A stretch of DNA of 30,966 nt from an uncultured Dialister sp. (GCA_900545365.1 UQYL01000016.1:1-30966), one strand, 5' to 3'; counted from the stretch's first letter, positions 15,488 to 23,365 are shown. Notes: generated from the sequence alone by a model not told the origin. Program-made: numbers and translations.

Positions 15488-15930
15488 ACATCCGGGAAGC
15501 GGGCCCCGCCGACGCGCGTACAGTCTATGAGATCGGCAGGCTCTGCTTTTCCGACGCATGGCGGGAAGAGACGGTGCGCGCCGATATGGAGCGTCCCCAC
15601 AGCCTGTACTTCGCGGCGGAAAAAGACGGGGAAATGCTGGGATACGCCTGCTTCTGGTTCGTCGCTGACGAATCACAGCTGGTCAATATCGGCGTGCGGC
15701 CGGAAGCGCGGCGTCAGGGCGCGGCGGAAGCGCTCCTCGAAAGGGGCATGGAGGCGGCGCGGAAACGGGCCATGGCGTCCATGTACCTGGAAGTGCGTGT
15801 ATCCAATTTCCCCGCGCAGGCGCTGTACCGGAAGTACGGATTTGCCGTGCAGGCCCTCCGAAAGGGCGTGTATGACCTTCCCCGGGAAGACGGATACATC
15901 ATGGCGCGGACGCTCGCGCCGACAGATTGA
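15460..15930 (+). CDS. rimI: Ribosomal protein alanine N-acetyltransferase RimI
   Basis: A GNAT-fold acetyltransferase that acetylates the N-terminus of ribosomal protein S18 in characterised bacteria. The acetyl-CoA pyrophosphate loop is VRPEARRQGAAEALL, and the C-terminal hallmark is LEVRVSNFPAQALYRKYGF. The frame is open upstream, but the conserved domain begins around INIREAGPADA, so the GTG at 15460 (156 residues) is the best start; it overlaps the end of tsaB. A location between tsaB and tsaD is the classic arrangement. Confidence 0.92.
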   Translation: MGTETSGEINIREAGPADARTVYEIGRLCFSDAWREETVRADMERPHSLYFAAEKDGEMLGYACFWFVADESQLVNIGVRPEARRQGAAEALLERGMEAARKRAMASMYLEVRVSNFPAQALYRKYGFAVQALRKGVYDLPREDGYIMARTLAPTD

Positions 15931-15945
15931 CAGACAGGAGATACG

Positions 15946-16965
15946 ATGAAAATACTGGCATTTGAATCGAGCTGCGACGAGACGTCGTGCGCCGTCATTG
16001 AGGACGGACGGAAGATTTTGTCCGACGTCATTTCTTCGCAGGTGCCGATCCATAAAAAATTCGGCGGCGTCGTGCCGGAGATCGCGTCGCGCCACCACAT
16101 CGAGGACGTGCTCCCCGTGGCGGAAGAGGCGCTTCGGGAAGCGGGCTGCTCCTGGGACGGCATTGATGCCGTGGCGGTCACCCAGGGGCCGGGCCTCGTG
16201 GGGGCTCTCCTTGTGGGTGTCGCGGCGGCAAAGGCTGCGGCATGGGCTCTCGGGAAGCCGCTGATCGCGGTGAATCACATGGAGGGGCACATCTTCGCGA
16301 ATCTCCTCCAGTATCCCGATTTGGAGCCGCCCTTTCTGGCGCTGGTCGTATCCGGCGGCCATACGATGATCGTCGCCGTGCGGGATTATAATACGTTCGA
16401 GCTCCTCGGCCAGACGCGGGACGACGCGGCGGGGGAAGCCTTCGACAAGATCGCCCGCGTCATGGGCTATCCCTATCCGGGCGGCCCGCATATCGATCGC
16501 CTCGCGCAGGCGGGCGATGCGGAAGCCATCCATTTCCCGGCGGCCATGGCGAAGGAGCATAATTTCGACTTTTCGTTCAGCGGCCTGAAATCGGCGGTCA
16601 TCAATTATCTCCACACGGCGGAAATGAAAAAGCAGCCTGTTTCTCATGAAGACGTGGCGGCGTCTTTCCAGAAAGCCGTGGTGGATGTGCTCGTGGCGAA
16701 GACCATGGCAGCCGTGAAAAAGACGGGCCTGAAAACGATCGTCCTCGCCGGGGGCGTCGCGGCGAACAGCGGCCTCCGGGGCGCTCTCTCCGCGGCCTGC
16801 GAAAAAGAAGGCGTCCGCATGTGCCGCCCCGATCCCGTCCTCTGCACAGACAACGGCGCCATGATCGGCTGCCGGGCCTATTACATGGCGCAGGCCGGAG
16901 ATTTCGCGCCGATGACGCTCAACGCGGATCCCCGCCTGCCCTTTCTCGCGGATCAGGTGAAATAA
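15946..16965 (+). CDS. tsaD: tRNA N6-adenosine threonylcarbamoyltransferase
   Basis: The catalytic Kae1/Qri7-family subunit that transfers the threonylcarbamoyl group to A37 of tRNA. The N-terminus AFESSCDETSCAV, the NHMEGH metal-binding motif (His111, His115) and the CTDNGAMIG metal-ligand motif near the C-terminus are all present. 339 residues. AGGAG precedes the ATG. Its TAA is followed immediately by the ATG of a histidine kinase gene. Confidence 0.97.
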   Translation: MKILAFESSCDETSCAVIEDGRKILSDVISSQVPIHKKFGGVVPEIASRHHIEDVLPVAEEALREAGCSWDGIDAVAVTQGPGLVGALLVGVAAAKAAAWALGKPLIAVNHMEGHIFANLLQYPDLEPPFLALVVSGGHTMIVAVRDYNTFELLGQTRDDAAGEAFDKIARVMGYPYPGGPHIDRLAQAGDAEAIHFPAAMAKEHNFDFSFSGLKSAVINYLHTAEMKKQPVSHEDVAASFQKAVVDVLVAKTMAAVKKTGLKTIVLAGGVAANSGLRGALSAACEKEGVRMCRPDPVLCTDNGAMIGCRAYYMAQAGDFAPMTLNADPRLPFLADQVK

Positions 16966-18372
16966 ATGGAAAAAGGGCTGCTGTACTCGCTGGCGCGGGG
17001 AAAAACGGATATTACCGAAGTGCAGATGCGCATTATCGGCCACATGCAGGAAGCGCTGCAGTTCGCCGCTGACGTATCCCGGGATCAGGTGTGCGTGATG
17101 ACCCGCGGAAAGAATCCGGACATGGTTGTCGTCCTGTGCATGATGCGCCCCGCCTATACCGGCAGCTACGCCTATTTCCAGGAAGGGGACGTTTTCTTCA
17201 TGGAGGAAGCGGCCCTCGCGGAGAGCGTCTTTGCGACGGGGCGGAAAGTCGTGGGGCGGAAAGAGCTGGAAGTGGGCCGCCAGGTGGCGGTGACGGCTTA
17301 TCCGATCACGGACAATGCGGGCGTCGTTTTTGCGGTGGTGGGATTCATTTCCAATTCCCTCAGCCAGCAGCAGGTGCTCACCGATACGGCCTACATGGCG
17401 CTGCTCCTCCCGCTGGCGGATGAGCCCTACCTCTCGCCGCGCCTCCAGGACGGCCTCATCGTGCTGGATTCTGTGGGACGCATCCTCTATGCCAACGATA
17501 TGGCGGCGGGACTGTGCTTCGTACTGGAGAAGGAAGCGGCGGAGCCGAGAAACATCGTGGGCCGCGCCATGGTCCATCTGCCGCTGGTGGAAAAGATCAT
17601 GGATGAGGGCCGCCCGGCGTATGGCGAGGAAAAGGCCGAGGGCCTGACGCTGTCCGCCTGGGGCATCCCCCTCCTCGCCCAGGGAAAAGTGCAGCGCACC
17701 ATCCTCGTGCTGACCGATGTCACGGCGGTGCGGGAGAAAGAACAGCAGATCCTCGTCAAAAATTCCGTCATCAAGGAGATCCATCACCGGGTCAAAAATA
17801 ATCTGAATACCATCGCCGGGATCCTGCGCATGCAGGCGCGGCGCGCGTCCAATGAAGAGACGAAGGAAGCGCTTCGCCGGGCAGTGGGACGCATCCTCGG
17901 CATTTCGCAGATCCACGAGATCCTCGCGCGGCAGAGCGGCGAGAATGTGGACTGGCAGGAGCTCCTGGGACGGCTGTGCCGTCTGTCGCTGGAGAGCCTT
18001 ACCGCCGGGTCGCGGGTGAAGCTCGTCCTGGAAAATGACGAGACGCCGCTCATCATGAGTTCGGAAAGAGCGGTGACGCTTGCCATCGCTGTGAATGAAC
18101 TGATCCATAACGCCATCGATCACGGATTCCGGGGGCTGCCTTCGGGGACGCTCACCATCAGCGCAAAGCGGGAAGGCGGCAGCCTCCATATCTGCGTGAA
18201 AAATGACGGACATCTGTTGCCGGAAGGCTTCGGAAAGGACGGATATGACCTGGGACTTCAGATCGTGAAGACTCTTTCCGTGGTCGAGCTGAAAGGAAGT
18301 TTCCGCTTCGGCAATGAAGACGGTCTGGTAACGGCGCACATCATATGCCCGCTGGAAAAGTTGGAGGAATAA
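16966..18372 (+). CDS. Cytosolic sensor histidine kinase, PdtaS-like (HisKA_2)
   Basis: 468 residues without transmembrane segments, so a soluble sensor. The N-terminal ~140 residues resemble the GAF-like domain of PdtaS-type kinases; residues ~165-260 look PAS-like (QDGLIVLDSVGRILYANDMA). The dimerisation/phosphotransfer helix has KEIHHRVKNNLNTIAG with His273/274, characteristic of the HisKA_2 family. An HATPase_c domain follows, with an N-box in AVNELIHNAIDHGF. It starts one base after the tsaD stop and ends one base before the response regulator. The signal it senses cannot be told from sequence. Confidence 0.88.
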   Translation: MEKGLLYSLARGKTDITEVQMRIIGHMQEALQFAADVSRDQVCVMTRGKNPDMVVVLCMMRPAYTGSYAYFQEGDVFFMEEAALAESVFATGRKVVGRKELEVGRQVAVTAYPITDNAGVVFAVVGFISNSLSQQQVLTDTAYMALLLPLADEPYLSPRLQDGLIVLDSVGRILYANDMAAGLCFVLEKEAAEPRNIVGRAMVHLPLVEKIMDEGRPAYGEEKAEGLTLSAWGIPLLAQGKVQRTILVLTDVTAVREKEQQILVKNSVIKEIHHRVKNNLNTIAGILRMQARRASNEETKEALRRAVGRILGISQIHEILARQSGENVDWQELLGRLCRLSLESLTAGSRVKLVLENDETPLIMSSERAVTLAIAVNELIHNAIDHGFRGLPSGTLTISAKREGGSLHICVKNDGHLLPEGFGKDGYDLGLQIVKTLSVVELKGSFRFGNEDGLVTAHIICPLEKLEE

Positions 18373-18373
18373 G

Positions 18374-18973
18374 ATGAAAAAGAAATACCGCATCGTGATT
18401 GCCGACGACGAGGCGCTCAGTCTGATGGATCTCAAGGAAATGCTGGAAGAAGAAGGCCACGAAGTGGCGGGCATGGGCGCGGACGGCGTGGAGGCGCTGG
18501 AGCTGACGAAGAAGCTCCGTCCGGACCTGGTCATCCTGGATGTGAAGATGCCCCGGCTCGACGGCATCCAGGCGGCGCAGATGATCGCCCACAGCGGTCT
18601 CGCGCCGGTGGTGCTCCTCACCGCGTTCGGCGATGAAGAAATGGTGGAGCGCGCGAAAAAATCTTTCGTTTTCGGTTATGTCATGAAGCCCGTCAGTGAG
18701 CGGGTGCTCTTTCCGACCATTGAGATCGCGGTAAGCCAGTTTGAGCGGCGGAAAGAGATGATCGGCCATGTGCAGGATGTGGAGCAAGAGCTGGCGGCGC
18801 GGAAAATCGTGGACCGCGCCAAGGGGCTGCTCATGAAGTATTACGGCATCTCCGAAGAAGAAGCGCACCGCCGGATGCAGGTGACCAGCATGAAGCGGGG
18901 CATCTCCGTTTCTGAAGTGGCGCAGCGGATCATCAAGGAGATCATGGCGAAGAAAAACAAGAGCGAAAAATAA
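18374..18973 (+). CDS. Response regulator with ANTAR RNA-binding output domain
   Basis: 199 residues. The receiver domain (residues 1-120) has the acidic pair Asp11/Asp12, phospho-acceptor Asp56 in LVILDVKMP, Thr in LLTAFGD and Lys in VMKP. After a coiled linker (about 120-140), the C-terminal ANTAR domain reads KIVDRAKGLLMKYYGISEEEAHRRM in two parts with the conserved Ala/Ala/aromatic pattern. ANTAR proteins such as EutV and PdtaR bind paired hairpins in nascent RNA and prevent termination. It pairs with the kinase one base upstream, so kinase and output are almost certainly partners. Target transcripts are not evident here. Confidence 0.93.
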   Translation: MKKKYRIVIADDEALSLMDLKEMLEEEGHEVAGMGADGVEALELTKKLRPDLVILDVKMPRLDGIQAAQMIAHSGLAPVVLLTAFGDEEMVERAKKSFVFGYVMKPVSERVLFPTIEIAVSQFERRKEMIGHVQDVEQELAARKIVDRAKGLLMKYYGISEEEAHRRMQVTSMKRGISVSEVAQRIIKEIMAKKNKSEK

Positions 18974-18986
18974 AAGTAAAAAGAGG

Positions 18987-19013
18987 AAGAGCGGAAATTT
19001 TCCGCTCTTTTTT
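18987..19013 (+). terminator. Intrinsic terminator after the two-component genes
   Basis: AAGAGCGGAAA / TTTCCGCTCTT stem with a minimal loop and a T-run. It ends the gpmA/tsa/two-component transcript. Confidence 0.88.
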
Positions 19014-19030
19014 CGCGCGCCGCCGTTCCG

Positions 19031-19059
19031 TTGACGGGGGAGAGGGAAAACCATATAAT
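19031..19059 (+). promoter_or_regulatory. murB promoter
   Basis: TTGACG (19031-19036), a 17-base spacer and TATAAT (19054-19059). Because transcription would begin near 19066, this promoter also rules out the longer murB reading frame that opens at 19031. Confidence 0.85.
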
Positions 19060-19096
19060 GGTTGTGATTATTGTCAGAGCGGAAAGAGAAGAGTTT

Positions 19097-19999
19097 ATGA
19101 ATTTCGACAGGTTCAGAGACATATTGAAAAAAGAACAGATCCGTCTGCATGAGCCCATGGCACGGCACACCACGTTCGGCATCGGGGGCCCGGCAGACTG
19201 TTTTCTCGTACCTTCCAGCAGGGAAGAGCTTCTCCGGGTCTGCGCGGTGATCCGAGAAGAAAACATGCCCTTTTTCATTCTCGGCGGCGGAGCGAATCTG
19301 CTTGTCCGGGACAAGGGCATCCGCGGCGCGGTGATCTTTATGGGGCGTCTCCAGCATGTCCGGCAGGAAGGATGCCGGGTGATCGCGGAAGCGGGCGCCG
19401 CCACGGCGCGGGTGGCCCGCTTCGCCATGGAGCACGGTCTTTCGGGAATGGAATTTGCCGGCGGCATTCCCGGCACGATCGGCGGGGCCGCCTTCATGAA
19501 TGCCGGCGCGTTCGGCGGGGACATGTCGAAGATCGTGGAGAGCGCCGTGACGTGCGACGCGGAAGGACATGTCCGCACTTACCGGGCCGGTGAGATGGGA
19601 TACGCCTACCGGCACAGCTTCTTCATGGAGCATCCCGGAGAGATCCTCGTGGAGCTGCGCCTCTCTCTCCAGCCGGATGATCCCGAGGTGATTCAAAAGA
19701 AAATGACGGAGATCAATGAAAGCCGCCATGCCAGGCAGCCCGTCAGCTCGCGGAGCGCGGGAAGCACATTCAAACGGCCGGAAGGCCATTTTGCCGGAGC
19801 CATGATCGAAGAACTGGGGCTTAAGGGCTACGCCGTGGGCGACGCGGCCGTATCGGATGTCCACGCGGGCTTCCTCATCAATAAAGGGCGGGCGACCTGT
19901 GCGGACATGCTGGCCCTCATCCGGGATATACAGGAAAAAGTGAGAGCGCGGTATGGTGTGGACTTGGAGCCGGAAGTGCAGATCATCGGAGAAGAATAA
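19097..19999 (+). CDS. murB: UDP-N-acetylenolpyruvoylglucosamine reductase
   Basis: FAD-dependent reduction of UDP-GlcNAc-enolpyruvate to UDP-MurNAc in peptidoglycan synthesis. FAD-binding motifs are TTFGIGGPAD, ILGGGANLLV and GIPGTIGGAAFMNAGA. The proton-donating Ser is Ser223 in AGSTFKRP. 300 residues from the ATG at 19097, which follows the promoter at 19031-19059. GalE follows after 12 bases, suggesting one cell-envelope sugar operon. Confidence 0.97.
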   Translation: MNFDRFRDILKKEQIRLHEPMARHTTFGIGGPADCFLVPSSREELLRVCAVIREENMPFFILGGGANLLVRDKGIRGAVIFMGRLQHVRQEGCRVIAEAGAATARVARFAMEHGLSGMEFAGGIPGTIGGAAFMNAGAFGGDMSKIVESAVTCDAEGHVRTYRAGEMGYAYRHSFFMEHPGEILVELRLSLQPDDPEVIQKKMTEINESRHARQPVSSRSAGSTFKRPEGHFAGAMIEELGLKGYAVGDAAVSDVHAGFLINKGRATCADMLALIRDIQEKVRARYGVDLEPEVQIIGEE

Positions 20000-20011
20000 A
20001 AGGAGGACACC

Positions 20012-20986
20012 ATGAGAGTACTCGTTACCGGCGGCGCCGGGTATATCGGGAGCCACTGCAGCCGATATTTCAATGAAAAAGGCATAGAGACGGTCATTCT
20101 GGATAATCTCTGCGAGGGCCACCGGGAAGCGGCGCTGGGCAGCCGGCTCATCGTGGGAGACTGCGGCGACGGCCAGCTGCTGGACCGCATTTTTTCGGAA
20201 GAACCGTATGACGCGGTGATCCATTTTGCGGCGTTTACTTCCGTCGGCGAATCGGTGGCGGAGCCGCGGAAATATTTCCGCAACAACGTGGGAAATATGA
20301 TGACTCTCATGGACGCCGCCGTCGACCACGGCATCGGATACTTCGTCTTTTCTTCGTCCGCCGCGGTGTTCGGCGAGCCGGAGGAGATCCCCATCAGGGA
20401 AGACCATCCGCAGCGCCCCATCAATCCGTACGGGGAAACGAAGATGATCGGCGAGCGCATGCTGGCGGATTATGAACGGGCCTACGGCCTCCATTCGTGC
20501 AGCTTCCGTTATTTTAATGCCGCCGGGGACTCCTCGGATTCCCTCATCGGCGAGTCTCACGATCCGGAAACGCACCTTATTCCGCTCGTGATCCGGGCGG
20601 CTCTCGGGAAACGCCCGCCGCTGCAGGTATTCGGCGGAGATTACGATACGCGGGACGGCAGCTGCATCCGGGACTATGTCCATGTGGAAGATCTGGCGTC
20701 CGCGCATTACCTGGGCCTGCGGTATATCATGGAGCACAATGTGTCGGAACAGTTTAATCTGGGCAGCGAGAACGGATTCACTGTGCTGGAGATCATCCGC
20801 GCTTTTGAAAAAGTGGCCGGCATCCCCGTGCCCTATGCGATGGCCGGACGCCGCGCGGGAGACCCTGCCGTGCTCGTGGCGGGCAATGAAAAGGCGAAAA
20901 CGCTCCTCGGCTGGACGCCGGAGAAGAGCCGCCTCGAGACGATCCTGGCTGACGCGTATCAGTGGGAACTGAAAAGGACATATTAA
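20012..20986 (+). CDS. galE: UDP-glucose 4-epimerase
   Basis: An extended short-chain dehydrogenase/reductase that interconverts UDP-glucose and UDP-galactose with bound NAD. Motifs are GGAGYIGS (residues 7-14), the serine-rich active-site strand SSSAAVFGEP, and the catalytic Tyr140/Lys144 in YGETK. A DYVHVEDLASAH segment is typical of GalE. 324 residues. AAGGAGG precedes the ATG. The substrate range (acetylated or not) cannot be judged here. Confidence 0.93.
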   Translation: MRVLVTGGAGYIGSHCSRYFNEKGIETVILDNLCEGHREAALGSRLIVGDCGDGQLLDRIFSEEPYDAVIHFAAFTSVGESVAEPRKYFRNNVGNMMTLMDAAVDHGIGYFVFSSSAAVFGEPEEIPIREDHPQRPINPYGETKMIGERMLADYERAYGLHSCSFRYFNAAGDSSDSLIGESHDPETHLIPLVIRAALGKRPPLQVFGGDYDTRDGSCIRDYVHVEDLASAHYLGLRYIMEHNVSEQFNLGSENGFTVLEIIRAFEKVAGIPVPYAMAGRRAGDPAVLVAGNEKAKTLLGWTPEKSRLETILADAYQWELKRTY

Positions 20987-21012
20987 AAAGAGCGCCGAAG
21001 AGGCGCTTTTTT
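20985..21012 (+). terminator. Intrinsic terminator after galE
   Basis: AGCGCC / GGCGCT stem with a GAAGA loop and a six-base T-run. Confidence 0.85.
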
Positions 21013-21022
21013 CGTGCCGCTT

Positions 21023-21049
21023 TTGGACGGGCGGCGGGAATGATATAAT
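21023..21049 (+). promoter_or_regulatory. Promoter for the P-loop/Asp23-like gene
   Basis: TGATATAAT is an extended -10 ending at 21049. A TTGGAC -35 at 21023-21028 is 15 bases away, short but tolerable with the TGn extension. Confidence 0.6.
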
Positions 21050-21079
21050 AGGGAAAACAGCAAAGGAACGGTGAGGAAG

Positions 21080-21907
21080 ATGGACGTTATCGCATTTATC
21101 GGGCCGGCGGGGACGGGCAAGAGCGACCGCGCGCTGGTGGTGGCTTATGAGAACAAATGCAGCTGCATCATCGACGATGGGATACTGATCTACAGAAACC
21201 GCATCGTCGCGGGCCGATCGGCGAAGAAGGAAGCCAATCCCATCGCCGCGGTGCGCCGCGCCATTTTCGAGGACAGAGACCAGGCGGAAGACGTGATCCG
21301 CGTGCTCCGCAATATCTGTCCGAACCGCATCCTGATCCTGGGCACGTCGGAAAAAATGATCGGAAAGATCACGGCGGCCCTTTCGCTCCCGCTTCCGAAG
21401 AAATATATCCGCATCCAGGACATCGCCAGGCCGGAGGAAATGCAGCGCGCCCACGACGCGCGCCACAAGGAGGGCAAGCACGTCATCCCCGTGCCGACCA
21501 TGGAGCTCGCGCCGGAATTTAAAGGCTATCTCATCGATCCGCTGCGCACATTATTTCACCGGGGCCGCGGCGGCGACGAGCGGATGGAAAAATCCGTGGT
21601 GCGTCCCGTATTCAGCTATTACGGGAAGTTGACGTTTGCGAACCGCGTCGTGCGGGCGCTGGTGAATTATTCTCTCCGCGACATGAAAGATGACCTGCAG
21701 GTACATTCCGTGTCGAGTCAGAAGACGCAGGGCATGACGAACGGCATCATCCTTTCTCTGGATGTGACCGTGCGCGGCGGAAGCCCGCAGAAAGTCAAAG
21801 AGACCGTCCACGAAGCGCGGCGGCGGGTGCAGAAAGAGATCGAGTACACGACAGGGATGTATGTGGAGAAAATCAAGATATCCGTGACGACAGGGGTAAA
21901 GCAATAA
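21080..21907 (+). CDS. P-loop ATP-binding protein with C-terminal Asp23/Gls24-like domain
   Basis: Residues 5-12 form a Walker A motif (GPAGTGKS). Following text (CSCIIDDGILIY, NRILILGTSEKM) is compatible with a small P-loop NTPase of roughly 160 residues. The last ~90 residues (NGIILSLDVTVRGG ... VQKEIEYTTGMYVEKIKISV) resemble the Asp23/Gls24 domain, found in alkaline-shock and envelope-stress proteins of Gram-positive lineages. The combination is unusual to me. No membrane segments are seen. The start may be ATG 21080 or GTG 21071; Shine-Dalgarno spacing does not settle it. The gene has its own promoter and terminator. Function unknown. Confidence 0.75.
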   Translation: MDVIAFIGPAGTGKSDRALVVAYENKCSCIIDDGILIYRNRIVAGRSAKKEANPIAAVRRAIFEDRDQAEDVIRVLRNICPNRILILGTSEKMIGKITAALSLPLPKKYIRIQDIARPEEMQRAHDARHKEGKHVIPVPTMELAPEFKGYLIDPLRTLFHRGRGGDERMEKSVVRPVFSYYGKLTFANRVVRALVNYSLRDMKDDLQVHSVSSQKTQGMTNGIILSLDVTVRGGSPQKVKETVHEARRRVQKEIEYTTGMYVEKIKISVTTGVKQ

Positions 21908-21910
21908 GAA

Positions 21911-21950
21911 CAAACGGCTTTCACGATCATGTGAAGGCCGTTGTTTTTTT
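21911..21950 (+). terminator. Intrinsic terminator after the P-loop gene
   Basis: AACGGCTTTCAC and GTGAAGGCCGTT form an interrupted stem around GATCAT, followed by a long T-run. Confidence 0.85.
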
Positions 21951-21973
21951 GCGGAAATATGAAATGATGAAAA

Positions 21974-21997
21974 TAAAAAAAGCGCCGAAGCGCGCAC
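21974..21997 (-). terminator. Terminator for the minus-strand tRNA genes
   Basis: On the minus strand a GCGC/GCGC stem with a GCTTCG centre is followed by seven T residues, just downstream of tRNA-Gly. Confidence 0.7.
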
Positions 21998-22005
21998 AAA
22001 TAAAA

Positions 22006-22079
22006 TGGAGCGGGTGAAGGGAATCGAACCCTCGTAACCAGCTTGGAAGGCTGGCGCTCTACCATTGAGCTACACCCGC
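22006..22079 (-). tRNA. tRNA-Gly (anticodon TCC)
   Basis: A full cloverleaf on the minus strand. The acceptor GCGGGTG pairs with CACCCGC, the D-arm is GCTC/GAGC, and the anticodon stem CCAGC/GCTGG encloses loop CTTCCAA with anticodon TCC. The T-arm carries TTCGATT, followed by discriminator T and a genome-encoded CCA. It is co-transcribed with tRNA-Pro seven bases upstream. Confidence 0.97.
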
Positions 22080-22086
22080 AAAAGAA

Positions 22087-22163
22087 TGGTCGGAGCAGCA
22101 GGATTTGAACCTGCGACCCCTTGGTCCCGAACCAAGTGCGCTACCAAACTGCGCTATGCCCCG
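22087..22163 (-). tRNA. tRNA-Pro (anticodon CGG)
   Basis: A cloverleaf on the minus strand. The acceptor CGGGGCA pairs with TGCTCCG, and the anticodon stem CTTGG/CCAAG has loop TTCGGGA, giving anticodon CGG. The T-loop is TTCAAAT, followed by discriminator A and an encoded CCA. It is first in a two-tRNA transcript. Confidence 0.97.
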
Positions 22164-22175
22164 ACAACATGTGGA

Positions 22176-22204
22176 ATTATAGCAGGTATTTTTTCAGCTG
22201 TCAA
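22176..22204 (-). promoter_or_regulatory. Consensus promoter for the tRNA pair
   Basis: A perfect TTGACA (22204-22199), a 17-base spacer and a perfect TATAAT (22181-22176) with a TGC extension lie 12 bases upstream of tRNA-Pro. This is the strongest-looking promoter in the window. Confidence 0.92.
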
Positions 22205-22309
22205 ATGTTTTTTCAAAAATTTTTGGCAGCCCGGAAAAATTTTGCGGCAGATGGATTTCGGCGCTTTTCGGGAAGCGTCTGTTTTCGGAGAGGCGCTCAT
22301 TTCCTCCCT

Positions 22310-22337
22310 TTGTCAGAAAGGGCAAATCCGATATAAT
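22310..22337 (+). promoter_or_regulatory. Promoter for the coiled-coil protein gene
   Basis: TTGTCA (22310-22315), a 16-base spacer and TATAAT (22332-22337), about 50 bases before the start codon. Confidence 0.65.
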
Positions 22338-22386
22338 AAGAGAAATACAATCTGAACGCGCAGGCCCGGCCTGCGGAGGAGGTCTC

Positions 22387-23064
22387 ATGCCTTTTAAGAA
22401 AAAGAAGGGCACCGTCAGCCCGGTCAATATTTTGCGGGAATATGTGTCTACATACATGTACTGGGTCAAAACGGGAAAGGAAAAATTCCGGCATAAAAAG
22501 GAGATCGGTCCGATCTTCGCGGAGATGGAGAGCGCCCGGTACCTGTTTGAACAGGCCCTGTCCGGCACGGTGTACGATTATCAGAAGAAGCTGGAACGGA
22601 ACGTGTGGGCCGCGGCGATGCATAAGTACGGCGAAGAAATGGACAAGCTGAAAGACGCGCTCCAGCGGGCGGTGGAAGCCTGCGAAGCGGCGAAGAGCGA
22701 TGAAGAAAAGGAAGCCGCCGCCCGGGCAAAAGAGGAAGCGGAGAAGCGGAAGCAGGAAGAAGAAAAGCTCAGCCTGAAGGAACAGATGGCCCTCGCCGAG
22801 CAGCGGGAGCTGGAAGAAGAGGAGGATGAGCCGGAAGAGAGCCTGGAAGAAGAGATCGCCGCCGGAGCGGGAGAGACTATGACGGAAGCGGACTGCAAAG
22901 AGCTGTGGCGCATCTACCAGGGAATGAACCGGGAGTACAAGCAGATGAAAAAGACCGCCGACCGGTGGATCGAAGAAAACCCGGAAGAAGGCTGCCTCGG
23001 CGTGACGCTCATGCTCCTGCTGGCGCCGCTCGCCGCGGTGTACGGGCTCTTTCAGATCCTGTAA
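22387..23064 (+). CDS. Hypothetical coiled-coil protein with hydrophobic C-terminus
   Basis: 225 residues I cannot assign to a family. The N-terminus is lysine-rich (MPFKKKKGTV). Residues ~75-170 are highly charged and rich in Glu, Lys and Ala with heptad-like spacing, so a long coiled coil is likely. The last ~20 residues (VTLMLLLAPLAAVYGLF) are a single hydrophobic segment that could be a C-terminal membrane anchor. GGAGGAGG precedes the ATG. It lies directly before the SCIFF precursor, which has its own weaker promoter candidate, so a functional link is possible but unproven. Confidence 0.7.
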   Translation: MPFKKKKGTVSPVNILREYVSTYMYWVKTGKEKFRHKKEIGPIFAEMESARYLFEQALSGTVYDYQKKLERNVWAAAMHKYGEEMDKLKDALQRAVEACEAAKSDEEKEAAARAKEEAEKRKQEEEKLSLKEQMALAEQRELEEEEDEPEESLEEEIAAGAGETMTEADCKELWRIYQGMNREYKQMKKTADRWIEENPEEGCLGVTLMLLLAPLAAVYGLFQIL

Positions 23065-23070
23065 GAGCGC

Positions 23071-23099
23071 TTTATTTCCCATGATTTTTATGATATGAT
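23071..23099 (+). promoter_or_regulatory. Candidate promoter for the SCIFF precursor gene
   Basis: Extended -10 TGATATGAT ending at 23099, with a weak TTTATT -35 at 23071-23076 and a 17-base spacer. Confidence 0.45.
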
Positions 23100-23133
23100 A
23101 AAATAAATTCAGGATTGAACGGGAGGTGTCATC

Positions 23134-23289
23134 ATGTCCAAACACATCGTTACGATCAACAAGGGATCTCTGCAGGACACGATCAAATTTGAGAGCTGCA
23201 GCGAATGCCAGACGTCCTGCCAGTCCGCATGCAAGACCAGCTGCACCATCGGAAACCTGGTCTGCACGGAAGAAGCGAAGAAGGACTGA
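23134..23289 (+). CDS. scfA: SCIFF ranthipeptide precursor (six-cysteine peptide)
   Basis: 51 residues, starting MSKHIVTINKGS and containing the core SCSECQTSCQSACKTSC, with six cysteines at 22, 25, 29, 33, 37 and 44. This is the well-known SCIFF pattern (six cysteines in forty-five residues) of Clostridia, in which a dedicated radical SAM enzyme forms thioether bonds from Cys sulfur to non-alpha carbons of acceptor residues. GGGAGG lies eight bases before the ATG. A strong terminator stands between it and the maturase gene, so the precursor is probably made in excess. In studied clostridia SCIFF-type peptides have been linked to cell-density signalling; its role here is unknown. Confidence 0.95.
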   Translation: MSKHIVTINKGSLQDTIKFESCSECQTSCQSACKTSCTIGNLVCTEEAKKD

Positions 23290-23301
23290 TTCGCATCCCT
23301 G

Positions 23302-23333
23302 GCCCCGGGCCTGAAAGTGGCCGGGGCTTTTTT
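23302..23333 (+). terminator. Terminator between SCIFF precursor and maturase
   Basis: GCCCCGG / CCGGGGC stem with a GCCTGAAAGTGG loop, followed by a T-run. It lies between two genes that function together, so it probably permits partial read-through and sets a high precursor-to-enzyme ratio. Confidence 0.88.
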
Positions 23334-23365
23334 CATGGATATTTTCTACACGGGGGAGAACTTGC

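Noticed and set aside
15673..18621. A 982-codon open frame on the minus strand
   Set aside because: It is antisense to rimI, tsaD and the kinase, with His/Arg-rich low-quality sequence typical of antisense frames.
18341..21481. A 1,046-codon open frame on the minus strand
   Set aside because: It lies antisense to the response regulator, murB, galE and the P-loop gene, has no family resemblance and no ribosome binding site. It is a by-product of GC-rich codon use.
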